From Cryptomeria japonica (lineage: Eukaryota > Streptophyta > Pinopsida > Cupressales > Cupressaceae): DNA of 64,000 bases. Numbering within the stretch: position 1 is the first letter of the stretch; every line of letters starts with the position of its first letter. Shown piece by piece: positions 22,125 to 32,204 of the stretch. The DNA lies in assembly GCF_030272615.1 (NCBI RefSeq), contig NC_081409.1, positions 531,814,291 through 531,878,290 on the forward strand, given 5' to 3'. Position numbers and translations under genes: made by a program. The notes under the pieces are model-generated. The model searched no databases. It was not told the origin of the DNA and was given only the letters and a program-made list of their open reading frames with translations.

Positions 22125-23500
22125 AAATCAACTTTGCCTGGTCATACGCTGATATGCCTGGATTGGATCCGGATTTGGTAATGCATCATTTGACAGTTAA
22201 ACTAGGGGCAAAACCAGTGAAACAGAAATTAAGAAAGATGCATCCACAAGTGGCATTACTAGTCAAAGCAGAACTTGAGAAATTATTGGATGTCGGATTC
22301 ATACGCCCAATTGATTATCCTGAATGGATCTCTAACTTAGTGCCTGTCAGTAAACCAGATCCCAGCATCAGAATTTGTACAGATTTCAGAGACATCAACA
22401 AAGCTTGTCCAAAGGATGACTTCCCATTACCAAATATTGACTTGATTGTTGATCTCACAGCAGGTCATGAAATGTTATCATTAATGGATGGATTCTCTGG
22501 TTATAATCAAATAAGGATCGCGCCCGAGGATCAACACAAAATATCATTCACTTGTCCTTGGGGAACTTTCTGCTAGAACGTCATGCCCTTTGGGCTAAAG
22601 AATGCAGGTGCTACATATCAAAGAGCCATGACTACTATCTTTCATGATCTCATGCACGTAACCATGGAAGATTATGTCGATGACCTCTTGGGAAAATCAA
22701 TAGACAAAAATACACATTTGGACATACTTTCAGTCATCTTTGATTGGTTGGAAAAATACAAAGTAAGATTAAACCCCAAGAAATGTGTCTTTGGATTATC
22801 CTCCGGGAAGCTCCTAGGATTCATTGTATCCAAAAGAGGAATTGAAGCTGATCCAGCAAAAGTCAAGGCCATCTTGGAGATGCAACCACCAAGAAATATC
22901 AGTCAACTTTGATCCTTACAAGGAAGACTCCAATCCATCTGAAGATTCATAGGACAACTTGCAGATAAGTGTAATCCTTTTCAGCACCTGCTACATAAAA
23001 ACATCAAATTCAAATGGGATGATAACTGTCAACAGGCTTTCCAGACGCTCAAATATTATCTTCTAAATCTACCAGTTCTAATGCCACCAGTTCCAGATCA
23101 ACCACTGTTACTATACATCTTAGCTACTTCAACAGCACTGGGGGCACTCTTAGCACAAGAAATTGCTGAGGGCAAAGAAAAAGCAGTATACTATATCAGT
23201 CGCACATTGGTAGGATATGAGCTAAACTACACACCAATTGAGCGTGCATGTCTCATCGTGGTCTTTGCTTTGCAGAAATTATGACATTACATGCTCACTC
23301 ATAAGACTAAGTTAGTTGCAATAATTGATCCATTGAAATACCTTCTCAATAAAGCAACACTTACTAGGCGACTAGCCAAATGGGTAATGATCCTGAGTGA
23401 ATTCGACATCGAGTATGTGGATAGAAAAGCAATAAAAGGACAAGCCATCGCAGATCAATTAGCAGATGCTCCCATGATAGATGATGTTCCTCTAAGTTCA
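22125..23500 (+). pseudogene. pol: Gypsy-A reverse transcriptase and first RNase H
   Basis: RT copies the element RNA into DNA. Motifs in order: PVKQKLRKMHPQ, ELEKLLDVGFIRPIDYPEW, RICTDFRDINKACPKDDFPLP, LSLMDGFSGYNQI, SFTCPWGTFC, PFGLKNAGATYQR, and the catalytic YVDDLL with both aspartates (codons at about 22679-22684). The RNase H that follows (LYILATSTALGALLAQE, YISRTLVGYELNY, IERACLIVVFALQKL) lacks the first acidic residue, as is usual for the degenerate first RNase H of Tat elements. Stops at 22574, 22910, 22937 and 23282; the last three are TGA, consistent with former Arg CGA codons. No frameshift is seen from 21,600 to 25,240. Confidence 0.93.
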
Positions 23501-23539
23501 GAATTTCCAGATGAATCTATTTTGACAATGTCACATGCA

Positions 23540-23925
23540 AAGCCATGGCAACTGTACTTTGACGACTCATACACACAACATGGGGCAAGGGCCGACATCC
23601 TCTTTATAACTCCTCAAGAGGATTCTATACCAAAATCATACCACTTATCATTTCCTTGTACTAACAATATAGCGAAATATGAGGCATTAACAACAGGATT
23701 ATGAATTTCAGTTCAATGGAAGATCCAAGAACTTTGTGTTTTTGGGGACTCTCAACTTGTCATCCGTCAAGAAACTGATGATTACCAAACAAAAGATGAA
23801 AAATTAATGCCTTATAAACAAATGGTGGATGACCTGAAACAACACTTCACAAAGATAGACTTTGAGCAGATACCAAGAGAACAGAATCGCGCCGTAGATG
23901 CCATGGCTACAATTGCTTCACTGAT
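23540..23925 (+). pseudogene. pol: Gypsy-A second (archaeal-type) RNase H
   Basis: Between the first RNase H and integrase is a second RNase H of the archaeal type, the diagnostic feature of the Tat lineage. Visible motifs: WQLYFDDS (first Asp), NNIAKYEALTTGL (Glu), VFGDSQLVIRQ (second Asp), IPREQNRAVDAMA (last Asp). All four acidic positions are present. One TGA at 23702-23704 (former CGA is the simplest source) breaks the frame. The extra RNase H probably restores the activity the first domain lost. Confidence 0.88.
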
Positions 23926-25270
23926 TGATCTACCTCCAAACGAGACCCGCTATGAGTTCTTGGTGGATAACCTTTTGGTTCCTTCATATGAGATCATGCC
24001 TACTGAGACGATATGTGTCGTCGGTCCTGAGTCCCAGTTATATGGTTCCATTTTCACATACCTACGTGACAATATCCTACCTCTTGATCTATCAAATAAC
24101 CAACGTCGCACTTTTATTTGCCAATCCTCTCGATATGTCATTTTAGTTGATATCCTATACCGGCGAGGTCTAGATGGCACTCTTCTTAGATGTTTAGAAA
24201 GCAATGAAGCTCATATTGCGTTATGTGAAGTACATGAAAGGATATGTGGTCCGCATGCTAGTGGTCCTACCTTGGCCAAGAAAATCATCAGAATTGGATA
24301 TTACTGGCCCAATATGGAAAAAGACTCATATCAGTTTGTCAAGAAATGTAAGCAATGCCAAATTCATGGAGACCTCATACATGCACCAACACAAGAACTT
24401 CAACCACTTGTGTCTCCTTGGCCCTTTTGTCAATGGGGACTCGATCTCATAGGCAAGATTCACCCTCCTTCTTCCAATGGTCATAAATTCATTATCACTA
24501 CTACAGAACATTTCACAAAATGGATTGAAGTCGTACCTCTCACACAGGTCACTAGAAAACAAATTGCTACATTCATCCTCAACTATATCATTTGCCGATA
24601 CGGTATTCCTGTTTCCATTATCATTGATAACGGGCGTCCCTTCAAAAATCAGGATGTTTGTGAACTCTGTAACCGCTTCCATATTTCCCATCGTTTCTCC
24701 ACACCATATTACCCCCAAGGTAATGGCCAAGATGAGGCATCTAATAAAACAATCCTTAAAATCCTAAAGAAGATAGTCGACGATGCTGGCCGTAATTGGC
24801 ATATCCAACTTAATCCTGCACTTTGGGCTTACCGCACAAGTGTCCGCACACCTATAGGAGCTACACCCTATTCACTTGTCTACAGCGCTGAAGCCATCTT
24901 GCCTATGGAGGTCTCTTTGCAAAACATCATCAGTGATGAAGACTATAGGGTCTCCCGCTTACAAGAGTAGGAACTACTGGATGAACGAAGACAAATTGCT
25001 TTTAATCATCTCAAGGCTTACCAACAATGAATGAATTGCAGCTACAATCACAAGGTCAAGCCTCGCACATTTGAGGTAGGTGATTTGGTTCTCAGAGAAA
25101 ACCCCAAAAATCAATAAGACAGAGAGAAGAAGGGTAAGTTCGAACCAAATTGGCTTGGTCCTTACATCATTACAGCAGCATATGGATTTGGTGCATATCA
25201 TCTCTAACTACAGAAGGTGAACCTTTGGAGGATCCTATCAATAGCATGCACCTTCGCAGGTTCTACACAT
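23926..25270 (+). pseudogene. pol: Gypsy-A integrase
   Basis: Integrase inserts the DNA copy. Numbered from the ATG at 23807, zinc-finger ligands are His143, His150, Cys181 and Cys184 (KKCKQCQ). The catalytic triad is complete: Asp213 (WGLDLIG), Asp274 (IIDNGRPF) and Glu310 (GNGQDEASNK). The frame runs open to 24968-24970 (TAG). Sense-coding similarity then continues through stops at about 25028 and 25115 to WLGPYIITAAYGFGAYHL, the GPY/F motif. No chromodomain follows, as expected for Tat. The domain itself is intact, so most damage lies elsewhere in the element. Confidence 0.94.
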
Positions 25271-26950
25271 AGCTCTTTGGAATATCCTAATTCAAATATA
25301 CAAAAAAAAATAAAAAATATTGAAAAATACAAAAAAATTATAAAACAAAAAAATTGTTACTTGGTGAAAACCTGGCAAATGGGTGCCTTGTGACAACAAC
25401 AAAAAAAAAAAACATTGAAAAATCGAAAAAAGTAAAGAGAAATAATTTTGTCCAATGGTGAAAACCTCTTCGGTGGTGCCCTGGGCAAGTACCATGGTGA
25501 AAACTGGGTCACCAGCGCCATGCATAGAGACATTGCTCCTCCCTCCTTCAGGATTCACTTTCATCCTTTCACTTTGCACACACTCACAACCTATTCATTC
25601 ATAATAAACTTACCCATTCCCATCATGGCTTGTTATTGATCTACCCAAGATTGGTTAGCCATTCATAATAAACCTCCCTTTTCACCTCCCTTTCCATCCA
25701 TAATAAATCAGATCCTATCTGTGGCTAAGGCAAATCCTATGTCTAGTGATGGGTGTGGAACTGAGAATATCACATGTTTCGAGGAGTACAATTTCTTCTA
25801 GCTTCCTTTAGTCTATCCGTGCACAATCTGCAATAAAGCAACATTTGCGTCACAGATCTGCAATAAAGTTTCATCTTCTCCGCAATAAAGTATTAGTTTC
25901 AGATAAGATAGCAGCAACAATGGGCTTCAACAAATCAAATCTTTCAACAGACTCAGACAACATTATGGTTCAATACTATCTATCCTTTTTGTGAAAGTAA
26001 ACATTGTGACCACAATCAAATAAGACTTATACGAGTGACAAGAGACACTAAATTTGAGGATTACAGTGGATGTTGGTGTCGAGTCTTGGTTTTTCTTTTG
26101 ATTTTATCTTTTGGGTGACATGTCTTTTAGCTTTTCCAGGATGTATCTGACTAGAGATTCTATCTCCATGATGTCTCTGACTAGAAAGGTGAGGATGGGG
26201 TATCGTCACCTATTTGTATTTGCTGTCTGTGGATTGTCTCTTGGTAATGTTATGACTTGTCCAAGGATATGAGGACATTGAGAGTCTAGTGTGAACTAGG
26301 GCATTCCTTGTTTGTGACTGTCTTGTCTCCATGCAAACAGGTACAATGACTTTCTGGGTCGAACATATGCCTTGATTGTCATAACCTACTTGCCATAATA
26401 AAGCTCAATGATGATAACGTACAAGAAGCTCTTTTTCATATCTTCTCTCTTCCATCTCCCATTCTTGATTGACTTCCATCATCCTTCTCGAATCCACGTA
26501 GCCTACTATCACATGACTGAGTATAATGACACACCAAAAACATTTGCATTTCATGTAGTTGCATCTGCATTACCACATATAAGCATTTCATACATACATA
26601 CATATAGATATCACAACTGCATCACATCCTACACACAACACCCGTTAGCACAATTTACATTTGCATTATCATATTCATCTGCATTACATACATTCACATT
26701 TGCATCATGCATACACATATAAAAACAAAAAGAACAAAAATATTGCATTGCATCATATACATATTTGCATCCATATCATAAGCATCACATAAGAACATCT
26801 CATCACATAGGTACACATGCATATAGCTGCTGCAAAAATGAATCATCTCATATATATATATATATAAAGTGTCATGATACAATGATGTCAAAATCATATG
26901 GCTACAATCACCCGCAGGTGTCTACATCATCATACAAAATGGTACAATAC
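25271..26950 (+). other. Gypsy-A 3' non-coding region, simple-sequence rich
   Basis: 25297-25440 is A-rich (runs of up to ten A). GGTGAAAAC occurs three times (about 25356, 25456, 25494). 26545-26830 is a degenerate patchwork of TTTGCATCA, GCATTACAT and CATACATAC motifs plus a short TA run. No coding similarity on the plus strand. Confidence 0.75.
25603..25889 (+). terminator. Cluster of six AATAAA polyadenylation hexamers
   Basis: AATAAA at 25603, 25667, 25702, 25832, 25862 and 25884, the first three in CATAATAAA and the last three in GCAATAAAG. They lie between the integrase end and the 3' end of the antisense gene, where a sense transcript could be polyadenylated. Confidence 0.45.
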
Positions 26951-27581
26951 TGATACATAGGGAGCCCTCTATGGCTATGATGAATTCCCTCCCTCGGAGT
27001 CGGCTGCCCTCGACGGAGTCTAAGCCCTAGAAGGACCCACCCCAAGATCATCTCTCCTGGCCCCTGTGTCCTCTGCAGCCACCCCTCGTGTCGCCCTATC
27101 CGGACAGAGGAACCCACTGATAACTCCTGCCAACACTATTGGTAGTGCTAATCCTGTCCATGTCATGGTATCCCATGCCACATGTCCCACCCTCATCTCC
27201 AGTCCCGGATCCTAGAACACTCATCTAAGGGAATCCCTGTCTCCATCTTGATCGTACGGAATCAACTCCCCATCGATCGATATCCGCAGAATCCTGTATA
27301 CATCCTCTAAGTTGACTGTCATCTCACCCATAGACAAGTGAAATGTACATGTCTCAGAGTGCCACCTCTCCACCAGTGCAGTTAGCAATCCCATGTTCGT
27401 TCGAAACTCAGGCACATACAAAATATATCGCAAACCCATAGCCTCGATAACAGCTCGCTCCTCAGCTGTCAGCTTAGGTCACAATCTCTAAGTCGATGGG
27501 AATCTCTCCCGTGACTCCAGCATCGGCAAATACTCCTGCAGTCAAGCAAATCAATCATGTCAGTCATAGTGGTATTCCTTG

Positions 27582-27779
27582 TTCATCACAAAGTGTTGCT
27601 TCGATCCTAGTAGTACTCCCTGTTCATCACAAATTACTACGTGTGTGACACTCACTGTTCATCACAAAGTGTTACTCACATTTGCACTCACTGTTCATCA
27701 CAAAGTGTTGCTTACATTAGTACTCCCTGTTCATCACAAAGTACTATATCTTGGTACTCACTATTCATCACAAAGTGCC
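27582..27779 (-). repeat. Six-copy 35-bp repeat (TTCATCACAAAGTG) in the PMD intron
   Basis: TTCATCACAAA begins at 27582, 27623, 27658, 27694, 27730 and 27764, a spacing of 34-41 bp, usually preceded by CTCACTG or CTCCCTG. A worn seventh copy is near 27855. Flanks between units diverge, so it is an old minisatellite. Confidence 0.9.
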
Positions 27780-27908
27780 TTGATCTATCCTAGTCTTCCC
27801 TAGAGGACCTGCTTGAGTGTATCCTCTCACCAGCTTATCCAATCGACAACATATGTTCATCACAGAACTGCCGATTTGACCTAGAAGACAAAAATTCACA
27901 TTTTTTAG

Positions 27909-28180
27909 ACACAAACGTGCTTACCTGACATAAACGCACTTAAGGACTGCACAGACGCGCCTGAAAAACACAGATGCGCCTGACAAACACAGACGTTCCT
28001 ATGCTCTGCACAGACATGCCTGGGCGACATAGATGTGCCTTCTTCGCACAGACGCCCCTAAACATCACAAACGCAGCCGCATTTGACACTGACGTGGTTT
28101 AAAATGTAGACATGCCTAGCACAAACATAGACGCGCCTCGTGAGCATAGACGCGCCTGACACCAATGCAGACGTGCCTAC
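27909..28180 (-). repeat. PMD-intron cluster of the CGTCTGTG motif
   Basis: About fourteen degenerate copies of CACAGACGCGCC on the plus strand (GGCGCGTCTGTG on the gene strand) spaced 15-30 bp. Read in the direction of the antisense gene they match the motif of the gag leader clusters at 15831-16095 and 17309-17498. Confidence 0.87.
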
Positions 28181-28450
28181 ACATTTTTGGACATTTTTTG
28201 GACCCTAGTCTAAGCGCATTTATTACCCTATCTACCATGCATTAATGACAATAATAAATGCATCAAAGTACGAGGAGTTTTGGTGGTACTTACCGGCTCT
28301 CCTGCGTCTGCTGGCCTCTGGAATCGGCGAACGCAGTCGAATATGTGAACGAAGGCCATCGCTGTTGACTGTTGCTTCTCTTTTCTCTCTCTGCACTCTG
28401 CTCTCGTGGATGTGTAGATGACAATGAGGATGTATTTTCCCCCGTGGTCT

Positions 28451-28460
28451 ATCTTATAGA
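28451..28460 (-). promoter_or_regulatory. Candidate TATA box of the antisense PMD gene
   Basis: The minus strand reads TCTATAAGAT. It lies about 95 bp upstream of the exon 1 ATG, so a start site about 30 bp downstream would give a leader of roughly 65 nt. No other TATA-like sequence is closer. Confidence 0.5.
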
Positions 28461-28688
28461 CTACCCCTAGCCCTCATTTCCCGAGTCAGTCTTCTTTATC
28501 CCGTGACTTTGTCACTTTATCCGGTCAGTCCATTCTATCCCATCTTTCTTATCGAGAGATTGTCTGTGATCTTTTCAGAAATTTTTTTTCATCCAATCTC
28601 TCGAGGGGGCATATCATTCCCATCTTGGGGCAACTCTGTATCAGTTCATCTTATCTTCTTTGAAACAACGCGACAAGCCGCATTGTCT

Positions 28689-28703
28689 CAAAGAGGGGCA
28701 AAA
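28689..28703 (+). promoter_or_regulatory. Gypsy-A polypurine tract
   Basis: CAAAGAGGGGCAAAA immediately precedes the 3' LTR, the expected plus-strand primer. Confidence 0.85.
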
Positions 28704-29470
28704 TGTAGACACCCAAAATTGTCCAGTCTAATTAAATAAATATTTTATTTATTTAATTATCTAAGCTTAATTCTTCTATTAATTAAATAAATCTTTATTT
28801 ATTTAATTAATTCATTTATCCTCTTCTAGCCTTATTTCTCATTTAAATAAATACATTTGTTTATTTAAATAGCCCTTGTCCTAAATTAAATAAATATCTT
28901 ATTTATTTAATTGATCTCACTTCTTCTATTAATTAAATAAATCTTTATTTATTTAATTAATTCATTAACCTTTTCTACCCATGACACATGCCATTCATCT
29001 CTTAATTCATACATTACCTACCCCTTTCATTATTTTATTATTTCTTTTACCTACCCTCTAATCATAGCCGACCTCCTTTTACACCTCTCAATCTTATCCC
29101 TCCATTTCATATAGTGTCTTCTATATAAGGAGATGCTTCCTTCATTATCAACCCTAATGAATCATCTTAATGACTTGACTACATTACGATCCTACTTGCA
29201 ACCACATTCCGTTCTTTGTTGAGCTCTTGTGCACATAAAAGCTGAGAGCAAATATATCAAGCAAGATCAATGGAGATAGGAAGAATGGAGATCCAAACCC
29301 TATTGGACATGTGATGGTATAATCTTTGTGATTTCATTTGATTTGCATTGTCTTAGGTAATCTTCATATGTTATGGTGGATCTTTGTTGTTGTTAGGCTA
29401 GGGTTTTGTGGTTGAATTCATTTAGCCTTTCAATATCATTATTATTGTTTATCCATTTTCACCATATACA
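28704..29470 (+). repeat. Gypsy-A 3' LTR
   Basis: Starts TGTAGACACCC and ends CATATACA, followed by the GATTG duplication (29471-29475). Same length as the 5' LTR, with about eight substitutions by eye, which indicates a fairly recent insertion. Confidence 0.95.
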
Positions 29471-29475
29471 GATTG

Positions 29476-32204
29476 CATACATAAGCTGCACTTGAAGATA
29501 CTCCATTAAAATCTATTTGCACAAAAAGATACTTCTTCTTCAAATAGACTTCCCGAATACATATAACTTGCAGTCCTTCCCAGCAGTTTCTCCCCCCATT
29601 ATTACATACAAAAATGACTCCCTATAAGTATGGGAATCAAAAGACACATATGAAAGGACACATCCTTTCATACACAGAAGGGAGTTACAAACAATTGCAT
29701 TCCAAAGGACACACCCTTTGGTTTAATAAATAATTACAAATGAGAACCCTAAAAAATACTAAATGATGCTTTAATAATGTGTCTTTTATTCTCCGCCTTG
29801 ATAAAATTCTTCGGCAAATATTCATCATCTTCTCAATATCTCCTGCACACAAGATAAGCCAATCAAATTCATTGATTTAAAAAATTAATTACTCTCGATT
29901 AGGTTTTGCTTATGAAAGATTAATAATCCCTTTCCCTAATGCAAGATTAATCCTCAATCAAAGTATATCATCAAGAAGATATTTTGCAAAATAATATTTA
30001 TACTCGGGGATTTCAAAACATTAATTCATATTATAAAACAAAATATTTACCCTATATTTCCAAATAATAGCAAATGGTAAAATACTTTATACTAAATAAT
30101 AATACTTCCCTTGGAAAATGATATCCATGGATAAATATTCCAACTTTGCAAACTTCATTTTTCTTAAGAATATTTTATCAAATAGGATAAATACTTTGCA
30201 AAAATCAATCAAACATTATCATATGATGTAAATAATTTACCCTAATGAATATGTTCAATTTATTTACCTAGCATGAAAAGAACATTAAGGGAATATAAGA
30301 TGACATAATAATATATCAAAACCTATTTAGGTCATCATATACCACATACACATTTCCCTTTTGATAAAAATATTACAATTATAAATTTTCAAAGGCAGGA
30401 AATAAAATAATATTTTAATCCTTATCAAAGTGTTATTGCAGAAAATAAAAATCATTATGCCTCTCTGTATGATATTAATTATATGAAGTTCTTAGGGTAA
30501 GGAATACTTCGTATTGCACAATAAAAAACATAATTGGATATTTATTCATTTCAATAAACACAATTTACCTTAAAATATATTGATTAAAGGTAAAAAATAT
30601 TTACAAGAGGATAAAAGAAAAATTATAATACTAAAATCCAATGTTATCCATGATTTTACTTAAAGCAAGGATTATAAAAATATCACTTTAATAATTTACT
30701 ATAGTCAAAATATTGCTGTAACTAATTTTTTTGAATTTTACAATTCTAAAAAATCAAAATGTAAAATATTTAATTAATAATATTTACCTAATGGCAAAGA
30801 AAATTTAAAATAATATTACCTTAATGATCTCCATAGGCATAGCTCTCTATTATCGGAAAGGTATTTTTTATTACCTCGATGCCCGATGACAATTAAGACT
30901 TCTCCTTTGGCATTGTCAATGCTTCAAACTATGCAAGAAAATAAAAATTTAATTTCTCCTGCCGCCTATTTTGGAGTAATTTCATTGCCGACTAACTAGG
31001 TATGCAAATGCCGCAAAAATTGGCCAAAAGTTATGATAATTGAAATAAAATATGGGTTTTATTTAAAATTTCAAGTAGCTCGCCAAATTTTGATACTTGC
31101 TTTGTAAACTAGCCTGCCAGGGCTAGTCGCAAGCAATGTAAATTTTAAAATAACACATCAAACAAGCTCCGATCTCTGTGAAAATTAAAATAGAAGCATT
31201 TGACATTAAAATATTAAGTGGGTGGCCCTCTGATTGTTCAAATTCAAAACTTTTTTCTGACGCATTTTTATGTCGGGATCAGTCAAAAAATAATTAAAAG
31301 GTAGGTCAGGATTTCTCCAATTCTCATGAAATCTTATGAGCACATAGTCCCATATACCAAAGAAAATTTCACCAAAATTTTTTCCAATATATTTTCTGAG
31401 CGCGGAGATTTTAATCACCAAAGTTGACAACTTTTTAATCCTAAAAAATTTCACTAACAAACATCTGAAAAATGTCTTTACTTCTGCCTTCAAAAATATG
31501 AGAAACAGACTAACAAAGATCTGAAACCTGGAAAATAGTTTTATTTCCATAGAGAGAATCATATGGACCATTTCATCTAATAAGATATCTATCTGACCAA
31601 TAGATGTTAAAATCCAAAGAGAGCACTTGGTCAACATTGTAATCCTGCAAACAACAATTCTGAAAAAACTGCATTTGGTTTTAGCCAATGAAAAATAGCA
31701 AATAGAATCACAACACTTTGAAATTTAGCATCGGTCTTCATTAAGATAAAGATAATATGCACAAATAATTAGTTTGACATAAGGGTTTAATGGGAAAGAG
31801 CTATCAATGTTTGAATATGACCTTTTAATTCATGATTTATACATTCTAAGAAAATGCACATAGATTAGCCTCAAGAGAAACAAGAACTGTTATCAAGAGG
31901 ATCTACAATTTGGCATAGAACATATTTATGATATATAAAATGCATATGAACAATTAAATTAACATAATAGTGCTTAGGTGAGAAGAAATTATGATTCAAA
32001 AAGGCGTACCTGGAATGATTTTGCCTTTGCAACCACATACATACTTGGAAATCGACCACCTTGTTCATGCACCAAACCTGGTTTCTTAGAGTTGGAAATG
32101 GAAGAACCTGCTTAATTATAGATGTTACACATGATTGAACATAGAAATCTGCTTTTTGGCATGAATCTAAAACTCTAAAATTTGAAAATTTTAGGGTTTC
32201 AATA
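29476..32204. other. Right arm of insertion X, no gene recognised
   Basis: AT-rich sequence rich in short A and T runs. The longest open frame (minus, 31206-31688, 160 codons) is Phe/Ile/Leu/Lys-rich with no domain I can name and is probably chance. The end TTAGGGTTTCAATA carries the X terminus. No long direct repeat of the left arm was seen. Confidence 0.55.

Larger units (their letters stand above)
27017..28359 (-). pseudogene. Antisense plant mobile domain (PMD, MAIN-like) gene with intron
   Basis: PMD proteins (MAIN/MAIL1 family) are plant nuclear proteins linked to silencing, and the domain is known from transposons. Exon 1: ATG at 28357-28359, 22 codons, ending before a strong donor (GTAAGT, complement of 28288-28293). 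Intron 27536-28293 is in phase 0 and ends TTGACTGCAG. Exon 2 starts at 27535 and is in frame with the PMD core: MGLLTALVERWHSETCTFH, LSMGEMTVNLEDVYRILRIS, DGELIPYD, then LPIVLAGVISGFLCPD. The frame is broken by stops after RFPST, shortly after that, and two after the DG block (27221-27223 and about 27215). The likely natural end is near 27017. The splice structure is inferred from sequence only. Confidence 0.8.
14953..29470 (+). mobile_element. Gypsy-A: 14.5-kb Tat-lineage Ty3/gypsy element with antisense PMD gene
   Basis: Two 767-bp LTRs (14953-15719, 28704-29470) differ at about eight positions by eye and are flanked by GATTG (14948-14952, 29471-29475). Order on the plus strand: LTR, primer site, 2.3-kb leader, gag, protease, G-patch-like segment, RT with RNase H, a second archaeal-type RNase H, integrase, 3.4-kb 3' region, polypurine tract, LTR. 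The second RNase H before integrase and the large non-coding ends are hallmarks of the Tat lineage (Ogre/Retand relatives). On the minus strand near the 3' end is a decayed plant mobile domain gene with an intron. Near-identical LTRs show it is younger than X and Copia-A. Multiple stops make it non-autonomous now. Confidence 0.95.
14241..32204. mobile_element. Insertion X: unclassified element with inverted ends, hosting Gypsy-A
   Basis: X interrupts Copia-A integrase. The 5-bp sequence CACAC lies immediately outside both ends (14236-14240 and 32205-32209), and deleting X with one copy restores one reading frame. X begins TATTGGTTCCCAAAACC and ends in the complement of TATTGAAACCCTAAAAT, an imperfect inverted repeat of about 16 bp with TATTG/CAATA tips. 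Subtracting Gypsy-A leaves about 3.44 kb (14241-14952 and 29476-32204). No transposase, gag-pol or long direct repeats were recognised, so X may be a non-autonomous DNA transposon or an unusual retroelement derivative. Orientation unknown. Confidence 0.6.

Noticed and set aside
27582-27779. CRISPR-like array of short repeats with variable spacers
   Set aside because: Eukaryotic retrotransposon context, irregular spacing, related spacer sequences and degenerate repeats; a minisatellite explains it.
31206-31688. 160-codon minus-strand open frame in insertion X
   Set aside because: Phe/Ile/Leu/Lys-rich composition of AT-rich DNA, no motif, no neighbouring coding features; most likely chance.
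14241-32204. X as an LTR retrotransposon derivative
   Set aside because: The duplication length would fit, but the ends are TATTG...CAATA and no direct repeat was found between the two arms; left unclassified.
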